Below, piece after piece: positions 33,594 to 42,304 of a stretch of DNA of 64,000 bases (within the stretch, counting starts at the first letter, position 1; every line of letters starts with the position of its first letter). Under the pieces are notes generated by a model. The model worked only from the letters and a program-made list of their open reading frames with translations, had not been told where the DNA came from and ran no database searches. Both the position numbers and the translations under genes were made by a program. The stretch comes from Pelagicoccus albus (GTDB lineage: Bacteria > Verrucomicrobiota > Verrucomicrobiia > Opitutales > Opitutaceae). Where the stretch lies: the NCBI RefSeq assembly GCF_014230145.1, contig NZ_JACHVC010000007.1:186001-250000 (forward strand), written 5' to 3'.

Positions 33594-36500
33594 TTAATTG
33601 CTTTCGGAGACCTTGGATTTTCGTGGTTTAACCGGTAGGGTTAGGATCGCGGTCACTCCTTTACCTTTCCCTTCGCTTTCCAGGGTCAATGTGCCTCCGA
33701 CGGCCTGTGCTGTATTGGCGCAGCTATGCAGGCCAAATCCGTGTCCTTTCGCCTTGGTTGTAAAACCGTGACGGAAAAGGCTCTTCATGGTTTCCTTGTC
33801 TATTCCGCATCCGTTATCTGTGACGCGGAGTTGCATGAAATCTCCCTCCTCGACGAGCTCGGCCTCGAAGGTTATGACTCCGATAGGAGGGTCTTCTTCG
33901 TGGATCGCATCGCTGGCGTTGGTTACCAGGTTTAGAACTATATCAAGCAGCTTGTGCCGGTCGCACTCGACTTGAATATGGGCGGGGATGTCGTTGATTA
34001 TCTCAAATTCGTTGCGGGTGCCTTGCCCTCCCAGGATGCTGAGTGCGTTTTCGCAAAGACCTCTAAGTTCAATCGTTTCGTAGAGACTTTCCGCTTTTGC
34101 ATGGGTTTGCTGAGCGGCGATGATGCTTTTTATGTGGTCGATATCTTCCCCCATGACGGACAGCTCGTATTGGGTGGCGAGGGCCTCCTCATTGAGTATT
34201 TGAGATAGCCGTATCAAGTATTCGGGCACGGATTTTCCTTTTGGGTCTTGGGTTAGGAATTCGTCGATATGGTCTTTATTCGCTTCGAGGAGAATTGCGA
34301 TGCGCGTGAGGTTGGCGATTTTGGAGTTGTCCATGCGTTCGTTGAGAACGCTAAGCGCTACGTTCACTGAATTTAGCACGTTGCCGATATTGTGTAGAAC
34401 ATTGATGGCGATTTCTGCCTTTCCTGCGGTTCTTGCCGTTTCCACGAGCTGATCTTGCATGAGCTGAAGCTGGCTAAGGGTAGAGCTCAAGGTTTCAGTT
34501 GTCGTCGTCAACTTTTCGGTTTTCTCGCCGAGCTCTTCATTCTGGTTTTCTAATCGGCGTGCCTGTTTTTCCAATTCCGCGTTCTTGAGCTCGATTTCTT
34601 TGGTACGTTCTTTGACCAAATCCTCTAGTTCCTTGCTTCTCTCTATCTGGCGTTTGTTGTATAAGTAAACAACTCCTACAACGAAGAGAATACTCCCTAG
34701 TAGATAGAGGAAGTATGCTGGAAAGGTTCTATACCATGGGGGCAGGATTTGGAAGCTGAGGGCCGAAACTGTATCTGTCGTTCCAAAGGGGTCCATCGCT
34801 GTCAGGAATAGCTGATACGTTCCTGGCTCTAGATTAGAAAAAGACCTTTGATTCGATTCTGAAAATTCGGTCCAATTCGGATCGAGCCCCTGAAGGTATA
34901 TTTGGAAGCGTTGATGGTTTGATGTATTGAAATTAGGATACTCAGCTGTAATCTCTAGAGAGTTCAGATTGGACTTTAGTTTTAGGGGCGAGGGAGAGGT
35001 ATGGTTGATAGGGAGATTCTCGCCGTCGACAGTGGAGATGACCTGGTGAAGTCTCGGGACAATGCTTGTTGTCTCGGAAGGTTTTGTTGTTGGAGACGCG
35101 AAGAAAAGTCCGAAACTCCCGCCGGCCCAAACGCCTCCCTTGGAATCGTAGACTAGGCAATCAGCCCGCATATCGGTGCTATTGTGGATCGACGAGATCT
35201 CTCCGATAACCTGACGATCGGGTCGAGGCACTGTGATCGAACTTCTAGAAGAAATCGCGACGTATGCGTCCTCAGCTGATTTTCCGTATACGTGTTCGAA
35301 TCCATAAGGCTGATCCCCAACGTAATAAATCATTTCGGGGGCTTGGAGGAATGCTTGTTGTTGAGAGTCCCAGACTTTGCTAACAACACCGTTGGAATAG
35401 ATGTTTCCTTCTACGGAGACCAGATTGCTCCAGTGTGAAGCAGTCTGATTCGAGAATCTGTGCAGGGAGAACTGACCTCCAACCTCATCTAGACGAATAC
35501 GTGCGTATTGATTGGTTCCAGTACTTCCAAGCAGCTCGCCCTCGCGATTTTCAACAATCGACTGCAAGGTGGAACTTGGTCCATCCAAGCGGGTGGTTTT
35601 AAATTCGCCGTTTTCGGCCGCGTCGATCCTCAGTGCTCCGAGGTGGTGGCCAACTAAGAGGGTGTCTGGAAATCTTGATGGTTGCCAGAAGTTGGTGGAG
35701 CCCGCTCCATCTAGCTCCTTGATTTGCCCGTCTCGTGATATCGTGAAAAGCTCTGCCCCAGCGACAAAGAGGGAATCTTTGAATACAAACAAGCTCTCTG
35801 TGGCGGATCCGTCTCGGATGATTTCGAAAGTGTCGACCAAGGTCTCCGCCTCAGGATTGTTTACGAACAAACCACGGTCAGTTCCCAGATAGACTCTGTT
35901 GTTGAATAGGGCGATGCAGGTAACTCCTTCCGAGAGGCCATGGGCTCCATGAAAGAGAAAATTTTTTGGTTCTTGGGGTAGGCGGGTAAGGTAGTTTTGA
36001 GTGTGTATCCAAATTCCCCCTTGTTGGTCTGTGGCTAGATTTTTAACATGGGAGCTTTCCAATCCTTGCGGAACTGAGAATCGGAGTCGCAAAGATCCGT
36101 CTTCCTTGAACAGAAGCATGCCCTGCCTCGAAGTACCTATGGCCAGCCGGCCGGGGGACGTTTCAACGAGAGAGCGAATTTTGGTAGAGTCCCTTGATAT
36201 GATTTCGTTTCCTGGCCAAGCCCAAGTCTTGCTCCCGTCGAAACCGATTACGTTATCGTGCTCGGTTAGCAGCCAGTAGCCCCCTTCCGCTCGCGGAATA
36301 GCCTGCACAATCCACTCATAGATTCCAGATCCGCTCAGTAGGTCTACCGCATTGACCAGCTTTTGCTCCGATTCGTCCCAGCGGTTCAAAATGCCTTCCG
36401 CTCCGCCTGTCACGTATAGTTCATCTCCAATGGAGAAACAGACGTTGGTCCAATTTTCCAGCTGATGATAGCTTCCTTTTCCTTCTGGATCTATGATGAT

Positions 36501-36965
36501 CAATCGCGTGCCTGCAGTTGCGAAAATATAGCCTTGGAAGTATGCGATCGAGCTAAAGGGGATGAGGTCGGACGGGGCGTCATCGTCATGAAAAAAGAGG
36601 GAAAGCTTGTATCCGCCGCTCGGCTCAGATTCGAAAATCGAGATATCCCTTCCATGGGACACCGCCATTTTGCTATCGTTAATCCATGCGAAATCCATGG
36701 CCCAGTCCAAGCCCTCGACTTCGCTCCAATTGGTTCCATCAAAGGCGGTCAGCCCGTTGTCTGCGATGAACCCGATCTCGCCGTTTGGCAGCACGGTACT
36801 GCCTCGAATATCTCCTCGAATGCCTGTGGTTCGGCTCTGGAAAGATTCGGATTTTGGGATCCCACGGCTGAGTAGAAGATCGAGCGGCGACTTTTCTTGG
36901 CCGTAAATTGCAAATGCGAGTAACCCAAACGCTATCAGTACGATATTTGGGAAGATTCGTCTCAT
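33594..36965 (-). CDS. Large sensor histidine kinase with periplasmic beta-propeller
   Basis: The 1123-residue protein has a signal peptide, a long periplasmic region with Reg_prop-like propeller blades (about 30-640), a Y_Y_Y-type Ig domain (about 645-740), a transmembrane helix (about 745-765), a coiled coil (about 775-850), an H-box in VLHNIGNVLNS (H858), and an ATPase domain with NLVTNASDAI, DNGCGID and GHGFGLHSC. It resembles the sensor half of hybrid two-component systems that detect polysaccharides in Bacteroidota, but has no receiver or DNA-binding domain, so the phosphoryl acceptor is elsewhere. It lies 150 bp downstream of the pectate lyase gene on the same strand. Confidence 0.92.
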   Translation of the reverse strand: MRRIFPNIVLIAFGLLAFAIYGQEKSPLDLLLSRGIPKSESFQSRTTGIRGDIRGSTVLPNGEIGFIADNGLTAFDGTNWSEVEGLDWAMDFAWINDSKMAVSHGRDISIFESEPSGGYKLSLFFHDDDAPSDLIPFSSIAYFQGYIFATAGTRLIIIDPEGKGSYHQLENWTNVCFSIGDELYVTGGAEGILNRWDESEQKLVNAVDLLSGSGIYEWIVQAIPRAEGGYWLLTEHDNVIGFDGSKTWAWPGNEIISRDSTKIRSLVETSPGRLAIGTSRQGMLLFKEDGSLRLRFSVPQGLESSHVKNLATDQQGGIWIHTQNYLTRLPQEPKNFLFHGAHGLSEGVTCIALFNNRVYLGTDRGLFVNNPEAETLVDTFEIIRDGSATESLFVFKDSLFVAGAELFTISRDGQIKELDGAGSTNFWQPSRFPDTLLVGHHLGALRIDAAENGEFKTTRLDGPSSTLQSIVENREGELLGSTGTNQYARIRLDEVGGQFSLHRFSNQTASHWSNLVSVEGNIYSNGVVSKVWDSQQQAFLQAPEMIYYVGDQPYGFEHVYGKSAEDAYVAISSRSSITVPRPDRQVIGEISSIHNSTDMRADCLVYDSKGGVWAGGSFGLFFASPTTKPSETTSIVPRLHQVISTVDGENLPINHTSPSPLKLKSNLNSLEITAEYPNFNTSNHQRFQIYLQGLDPNWTEFSESNQRSFSNLEPGTYQLFLTAMDPFGTTDTVSALSFQILPPWYRTFPAYFLYLLGSILFVVGVVYLYNKRQIERSKELEDLVKERTKEIELKNAELEKQARRLENQNEELGEKTEKLTTTTETLSSTLSQLQLMQDQLVETARTAGKAEIAINVLHNIGNVLNSVNVALSVLNERMDNSKIANLTRIAILLEANKDHIDEFLTQDPKGKSVPEYLIRLSQILNEEALATQYELSVMGEDIDHIKSIIAAQQTHAKAESLYETIELRGLCENALSILGGQGTRNEFEIINDIPAHIQVECDRHKLLDIVLNLVTNASDAIHEEDPPIGVITFEAELVEEGDFMQLRVTDNGCGIDKETMKSLFRHGFTTKAKGHGFGLHSCANTAQAVGGTLTLESEGKGKGVTAILTLPVKPRKSKVSESN

Positions 36966-37115
36966 GGTGGGCTTTTAGGAGAAATCAGAGGCTGGATCTT
37001 TAGGTTCTACGGTGCAGATGCAAAGAGAGGAAGCGCTCTCTAAGTCATAATTGGACTTTAACACCCTATTTAACGTCGTGCAGCCGTTTTTCAAAATTTA
37101 GACCACTTACCACTC

Positions 37116-38189
37116 CTAGTTTCGAGTTGTGAGCTGTCCATTTTCGTTGATCCACTTCGCTCTCCATTCGGGATAGTTTTTGGCCAAGACCTTTTCTGCC
37201 CAAGTTCCGTAGTAGGCGTAGCCGGCTCGCCGCTCCCTTTCGATCTCCATGAACTCGTAATGGATTGCGCTATCGCGCCCTGTAAAAATTGGCCGGTTGG
37301 TTTCTAGCTCGTAGAAGCGGGCCCACATTCGTGGCGCATCTGGGGCTGTTACGAGGAATCGATCGGATTTGTCCTCGTTGTAGCGGAGTTCCAGTCCATA
37401 GATTGCATGCTCGTCGAGCCAAGTCATTGCTCCTTCTATGGCATCTTTGATTTCTTGATTGGGAGGAGATACTCGCATCAAGAATTTCGCCAGCTCCACG
37501 GATTCCGCTCCGCTTAAGGAAGCTGGCTCGAATGCTCTCGCTGCTGCGGGTCGCAGAGTCACAGGGTCGTGTTGGGCCGCCCAAACAGTCGGCTTCCCGT
37601 TTTGTCGCACTTGGCAATCGAGTACGTTTTGGATGCCCCTTTCCAGAGAAAGGCGTAGCTCTGAGCGAAGTTCGTCGTTGATAAATTCGTAACTCTTTTT
37701 CCCTTTTCGGACGTCCATCAGGAGGTTGAGCACTCCCGCGATCGCATTGTCGTTGAAAGTTATGTTGTCGTGGTAGCTTCCCAGAAGCGGATAGAACATG
37801 GGCCATCCGCCGTTATCATACTGAGCCTCCAGGAGAAAGCGGAAGCCTCGCACTGCAGCTTCGCGTGAAGCGGGGTCCTGGTTTGCAGAATGGTATTTGG
37901 CAAGGAACTCGATCTGGCTGTAGGTCGCACCGTTGTCGATCGTCCCCTTGCGGCTGTACACTGCGAGTTTCTCTTTTTGCGTCGCGGAAGGTGCGTGGCT
38001 CATATCGTGGTTTTTTGGCCATCCGCCAGAAGGGTATTGGTAGGCTAGCACTGCTTCGCAATAGCTGTGGGCCTCCTCGCTTCGATACCAGTCTGGGTCC
38101 GAGTCGATCGCTTCCTTCCAGCTTTTTGCATCCAAGGGGTTAAATGAAAAGAGTAGGGCTAGGGTAGCTAACACGTGTAGGGGTCTCAT
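37116..38189 (-). CDS. pelA: Secreted pectate lyase (PL10 family)
   Basis: The 357-residue protein begins with a signal peptide (MRPLHVLATLALLFSF, cleavage near LDA). It matches the PL10 pectate lyases over its length: YQYPSGGWPKNHDMS, DNGATYSQIEFL, QYDNGGWPMFYP, ITFNDNAIAGVLNLL, WAAQHDPVTL and RFYELETNRPIF. PL10 enzymes cut homogalacturonan by beta-elimination, with calcium. This points to plant or algal pectin use; the neighbouring sensor kinase may report such polymers. No carbohydrate-binding module is present. Confidence 0.9.
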   Translation of the reverse strand: MRPLHVLATLALLFSFNPLDAKSWKEAIDSDPDWYRSEEAHSYCEAVLAYQYPSGGWPKNHDMSHAPSATQKEKLAVYSRKGTIDNGATYSQIEFLAKYHSANQDPASREAAVRGFRFLLEAQYDNGGWPMFYPLLGSYHDNITFNDNAIAGVLNLLMDVRKGKKSYEFINDELRSELRLSLERGIQNVLDCQVRQNGKPTVWAAQHDPVTLRPAAARAFEPASLSGAESVELAKFLMRVSPPNQEIKDAIEGAMTWLDEHAIYGLELRYNEDKSDRFLVTAPDAPRMWARFYELETNRPIFTGRDSAIHYEFMEIERERRAGYAYYGTWAEKVLAKNYPEWRAKWINENGQLTTRN

Positions 38190-38401
38190 GCTTAGGAGGC
38201 TGCGTCTGGAATTTTTCGAGACAAGCTCTAAGTGGAAATCGTCCGTAACTCTAGTTCTGTGGGCTAGTCGCTAAATCGGAAATCCGTTTCGCTCGTTGGC
38301 TACCCTGAAGGAAGCGGAGCGTACTTATGGACGTCGACGCGTCTGGGGAGTAGTTCGCCCCCTTGCTGCTGCCATGTGCCGCCTCCTCGATGATTTATAA
38401 A

Positions 38402-38818
38402 ATGAATACAAGTAAGGATATCGCTCTTCTCGTGCTACGGATCACCTTCGGAGGTCTGATGCTCGTAAATCATGGTTGGGGAAAGCTCATGAGCTTGATC
38501 AGTGGAGGTCCCATCGAGTTCCTCGATCCCATTGGTCTCGGTCCGGCAGTTTCGCTCTCTTTGGCGGTTTTGGCGGAAGTTGTATGCTCGGCGCTCGTGG
38601 TACTCGGATTTTATACCCGAGTTGCAATGATACCGCTCATAGCAACAATGGCTGTTGCCGTGTTTTCCGTACATTGGTCGGACCCTTTCAAAGACAAAGA
38701 AAGCGCTTTGATCTATCTCGGAGCTTTCGTGGCTATTGCGCTTCTGGGTGCGGGCCGCTTCGCAATTGATGGTCTGAGAGCTAGCAAAAAAATCGTGATC
38801 AATGCCGGCGATAAATAA
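38402..38818 (+). CDS. DoxX-family membrane protein
   Basis: The 138-residue protein, started at ATG 38402 (MNTSKDIALLVLR), has four transmembrane helices and the DoxX hallmark LLVLRITFGGLMLVNHGWGKL near the start, followed by SALVVLGFYTRVAMIPL. DoxX proteins are poorly understood quinone- or thiol-linked membrane proteins. ATGs at 38363 and 38390 would only add short non-matching residues. Its last 17 bp overlap the ADP-ribosylglycohydrolase gene, so the two are an operon. Confidence 0.85.
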   Translation: MNTSKDIALLVLRITFGGLMLVNHGWGKLMSLISGGPIEFLDPIGLGPAVSLSLAVLAEVVCSALVVLGFYTRVAMIPLIATMAVAVFSVHWSDPFKDKESALIYLGAFVAIALLGAGRFAIDGLRASKKIVINAGDK

Positions 38819-39872
38819 GCAAGATCGAAAAGCGGGGGCTCTTATGGGAGCCTTCATCGGTGATGCTCTGGGGCTAGGACCGCACTGGTACTACGACCTA
38901 GACGAACAGCGCAATGACTATGGAGAGTGGATCGATGGATACACAAATCCGAAGGCCGGTCGCTATCATGAGGCCTGCTCCGCGGGTGATAGCTCTCAAG
39001 CCGGCTACATTTTGGAGATGGTTATGAAGTCGTGTGTTCGTAAGGGATCGTATGACCATACCGACTTTTGTGAATCCTTGGAGAATGGCTTGTTTGCCCA
39101 GATAGATGGATCCCCGTATAGTGGCCCCGGCGGCTACACCAGCCAATCCATTCGAGAGGCTTGGAAGAGAAGGATCGGGCTGGGTTTAGGCTGGGACAAT
39201 ACTGCCGGCAACGCTGACACAACCGAGGCGATCGAACGTGTATTGGCCATTTCAGTACTTTACTCTGATGATCCGAAACAACTCGCGGAGTCAGTATTGC
39301 GAAATGCGGCTGTGACTCATTCCGATGACACGATTCTCTCGCTGACTTTAGCATATTCCGCTTTGCTAGCCTTTTTGGTGGAAGGAGAGAAAATGGATGA
39401 AGAAATTTCCTCCAAACTCATGGCTCAAGTCAAAGACGGCCGCTTGCCTTTTCATGCGGTAACCTCTGGAAACCTTGAACCGCCAAAGTCTGGTCAAAAA
39501 GAAAAGGAGCGAATCGGAAACTTCGCCTCCCCCGATGCTCTGCTTTCTCCGTCTTACATGGCGCAAGCGGCAAACGATCCGTCGTTGAAGATAGAGCCTG
39601 CATGGAAAGTCTCGATCGTTTACGGAATGCCGTGTGCAGCGTATCATATACTCCCTGCCGCTTATTATTTGGCTGCCCGTTTTTCGGACGATTTCGAGTC
39701 CGCAGTTTTGCACGCCATCAATGGAGGTGGACAAAATCAATCTCGAGCCATTTTAGCCGGAGCGTTGGTCGGAGCACAGGTCGGCTTGTCGGGCATACCT
39801 GAGCGCTTTGTCGATGGCCTGAATCGAAGTAGCGAGCTGTTAGATTTAGTTGCGACTTTTGCTGAGTTGTAG
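38802..39872 (+). CDS. ADP-ribosylglycohydrolase family protein
   Basis: The 356-residue protein matches the ADP-ribosylglycohydrolase (ARH/DraG) superfamily. The two Mg-binding regions are visible: GALMGAFIGDALGLG near the start and THSDDTILSLTLAYSALL in the middle (about residues 168-186), with GGGQNQSRAILAGALVGAQVG near the end. Members remove ADP-ribose from proteins or nucleic acids. The catalytic Asp pair is intact, so activity is plausible; the target is unknown. The start overlaps the DoxX gene by 17 bp, and a terminator follows. Confidence 0.88.
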   Translation: MPAINKQDRKAGALMGAFIGDALGLGPHWYYDLDEQRNDYGEWIDGYTNPKAGRYHEACSAGDSSQAGYILEMVMKSCVRKGSYDHTDFCESLENGLFAQIDGSPYSGPGGYTSQSIREAWKRRIGLGLGWDNTAGNADTTEAIERVLAISVLYSDDPKQLAESVLRNAAVTHSDDTILSLTLAYSALLAFLVEGEKMDEEISSKLMAQVKDGRLPFHAVTSGNLEPPKSGQKEKERIGNFASPDALLSPSYMAQAANDPSLKIEPAWKVSIVYGMPCAAYHILPAAYYLAARFSDDFESAVLHAINGGGQNQSRAILAGALVGAQVGLSGIPERFVDGLNRSSELLDLVATFAEL

Positions 39873-39914
39873 GATCTGTATCTATCCAATAATTACATAT
39901 TTTCCCCATGAAAA

Positions 39915-39943
39915 AGGCCGCCTTTATGAAGGCGGCCTCTTTT
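39915..39943. terminator. Bidirectional intrinsic terminator
   Basis: A perfect 10-bp stem (AGGCCGCCTT with AAGGCGGCCT) surrounds a TATG loop; a run of As precedes it and CTTTT follows. It closes the ADP-ribosylglycohydrolase transcript and the convergent broken DUF2383-like gene. Confidence 0.88.
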
Positions 39944-39972
39944 AATATTAGTTGAGAGTGTGTAGTAATCGT

Positions 39973-40431
39973 CTACTTCTGATTGCGAAGTTCGGACATG
40001 GTGCGTACCACATTCTCCTTTAGGTTCACGATGGCATTACGAGTTTCTCCGTCGATTGCTTCCAGATCTTGAAATGTTGAATCGATTTCTTCTAGAAGTT
40101 GAGATTCGCCTCGCAAAGCTTCTTCGATAATTTCGGTAGCGTTGTTGCCGGACGTGAATGTATCCTTCACGGAGATGATGCCTCTGTGGGCGGCTCCCTT
40201 TATAGATCCTCCTGTTTCCTCATCTTCGCCGATGCACTTCAGTCGCTCGTTGAGTTCGTTTGCCAAGGTCTCTCTCTATATCACGGTGGACAGGAAGAAT
40301 TGTTTTAGGGTTTCGTTGGAGTTGTCGATCTTGTCGGTAGCCTTTTCGAATCCTTTCACGGAGTCATTGGTGTAGGCTACGATAGTTTCGAGTTCGTTCG
40401 CGAGTTTCTGTCGGTTGTCTGTTGATATCAT
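39973..40431 (-). pseudogene. DUF2383 (PA2169-like) four-helix protein gene with internal TAG
   Basis: Reading from ATG 40431 gives 51 residues ending ...KQFFLSTVI, then TAG at 40278-40276, then the same frame continues RETLANELNERL and on to residue 152 (SIKGAAHRGIISVKD, a typical DUF2383 middle). The whole length fits the family (about 150 residues), and both halves together make one domain. A single base change therefore split the gene. AAGGA seven bases before the ATG is a good ribosome site. A second start for the C-terminal part could only be TTG at 40266. Other genes in this window use TAG as a normal stop, so readthrough is not expected. Confidence 0.8.
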
Positions 40432-40745
40432 AGTGTATTCCTTTTTTGGATGTTTACCCAGTCAATCGCAGTTGCTGTGCCAACGTGGATGAAGAGACAT
40501 AGCCTAGAGGGGAAGTTTCTGTGAAGTTTTGATTTTTTCGCTACTCCAAGCCCGACAAGCGTGCATATCGAATACTGGTTTTTGCATTCTGCATTCAGTT
40601 GGCTGGAATTTTTTGTCTTACTAATGTAAATACGGCTTCATCGCCGAGTTACGTTAACTGGTTAAAGTGGTTCATATCCTGTGCACGCAGGGGCAGGTGG
40701 TAGTATTGGATCGATATTGCTCCAGATTATGTTTTCCATCCAACC
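40432..40745. other. 314-bp divergent intergenic region before the photolyase
   Basis: It holds the promoters of the broken DUF2383-like gene (minus) and the photolyase-like gene (plus). It is AT-rich in its first half (a run of six Ts near 40534) and contains a short TGCATTC repeat around 40585. No RNA gene, operator or clear -35/-10 pair could be assigned. Confidence 0.4.
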
Positions 40746-42290
40746 ATGCCGAATGCCTCTCGAACCCGGAACCTGGTTTTAGTCCTCGGCGATCAACTGT
40801 CTGATCGTTTGCAGACGTTTGCCGAATTTGATCGTAAGCAGGATAAAGTCTTCATGGCGGAAGTTACTGGGGAATCTCGCTATGTTTGGTCCTCCAAAAT
40901 GCGAACCACTTTGTTCTTGGTCGCTATGCGTCGTTTTGCGGAGAACTTGCGAGGGAAGGGAATCGATGTGCTCTATCGTAAGCTAGACGATTCCAAACGT
41001 TTCGATAGCATCGGGAGTGCTCTCGTTACTGAGCTCGAGGAGGGAAACTGGCAAAAGGTTCTTGTGACGCAGCCTGGCGAGTATCGTCTCATCGCTGAAA
41101 TTGAGAGTGCCTGCGAAGAGGCTGGTGTAGAGCTGGTGATCCTTGAGGACGACTCTTTCTACTGCAATGCGTCTCGATTTGATGAATACGCGAAAGGTAA
41201 GAAGCAACTCCGTATGGAGTATTTCTATCGAGAGATGAGGAGAGAGCATTCCATTCTGATGGAGGATGGCGAACCGGCGGGTGGAAAATGGAACTTCGAT
41301 TCTAGCAATCGAAAGTCCTTTGGGAAAGGTGGTCCTGAGGCGTTGTTCCCGAGAAAGCGATTTAAGCCTGGCAAGGTGCTTGAAGACGTAACCCGATCGA
41401 TGGATACGGTTTTTGCCGATCATCCGGGTTTTTCTGAGGACTTCGACTGGCCGACGACTCGGGAGGAGGCTTTGGAGGCCTTATCCGATTTCATAGATAA
41501 CAATCTAGCCCAGTTCGGAGCTCATCAGGACGCGATGTGGAATGGGGAGCCGTTCCTGAACCATTCGCTAATCTCGTCCTCTTTGAACTTGAAGCTAATC
41601 GATGCGAGGGAAGCAGTCGATGCTGCTTTGGAAGCCTATGAGAAGGGCAGGGCTCCTATTGAGTCGGTCGAGGGATTCGTTCGTCAAATTCTTGGTTGGA
41701 GGGAGTACGTTCGAGGAATCTACTGGCGATACATGCCGGATTATCTGGATCGAAACGAATTAGGGGCGACTAACACACTGCCGAAATTCTATTGGGACGG
41801 ATCTACTGATATGTCTTGTATGAGAGATGTCATTACGCAGACGATCAAACACGGTTACGCCCATCATATCCAACGACTCATGGTTACCGGTTTGTATGCC
41901 CTCCTACGGGGAGTGGATCCGAAGGAAGTCCATGGTTGGTACCTTGCGGTCTACATCGATGCGGTTGAGTGGGTCGAACTCCCGAATACGCTCGGCATGT
42001 CGCAGTATGCGGACGGTGGAGTGATGGCTTCCAAGCCTTATGTGGCCTCTGGAAAATACATCGATAAGATGAGCAACTATTGTTCCAGCTGCCGATATGA
42101 TCCGAGTCTGAGAAGCGGTAAGGATGCTTGTCCTTTTACTGTGCTGTATTGGGATTTTCTAGACAGACACAAAAAAATCCTGCAAAGCAACTCACGTATG
42201 ACCATGCAGCTGCGCAACCTGGATCGGCTTGATGCTAAGGAACTTGAAAAGGTGAGGTCTCAGGCTCGAGAACTCAAATCTACCAAGTAG
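40746..42290 (+). CDS. Iron-sulfur photolyase-like protein (FeS-BCP / CryPro type)
   Basis: The 514-residue protein belongs to the photolyase/cryptochrome relatives carrying a 4Fe-4S cluster, which repair (6-4) photoproducts with light. It starts RNLVLVLGDQLS, the usual FeS-BCP beginning. FAD-site segments include FVRQILGWREYVRGIYW and YAHHIQRLMVTGLYALL. Four cysteines, C358 in DMSCMRD, C446 and C449 in NYCSSC, and C462 in KDACPF, match the cluster ligands. It stands alone. A blue-light signalling role cannot be excluded. The ATG has no Shine-Dalgarno sequence. Confidence 0.9.
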   Translation: MPNASRTRNLVLVLGDQLSDRLQTFAEFDRKQDKVFMAEVTGESRYVWSSKMRTTLFLVAMRRFAENLRGKGIDVLYRKLDDSKRFDSIGSALVTELEEGNWQKVLVTQPGEYRLIAEIESACEEAGVELVILEDDSFYCNASRFDEYAKGKKQLRMEYFYREMRREHSILMEDGEPAGGKWNFDSSNRKSFGKGGPEALFPRKRFKPGKVLEDVTRSMDTVFADHPGFSEDFDWPTTREEALEALSDFIDNNLAQFGAHQDAMWNGEPFLNHSLISSSLNLKLIDAREAVDAALEAYEKGRAPIESVEGFVRQILGWREYVRGIYWRYMPDYLDRNELGATNTLPKFYWDGSTDMSCMRDVITQTIKHGYAHHIQRLMVTGLYALLRGVDPKEVHGWYLAVYIDAVEWVELPNTLGMSQYADGGVMASKPYVASGKYIDKMSNYCSSCRYDPSLRSGKDACPFTVLYWDFLDRHKKILQSNSRMTMQLRNLDRLDAKELEKVRSQARELKSTK

Positions 42291-42304
42291 TTGTTCAGCT
42301 TTGG

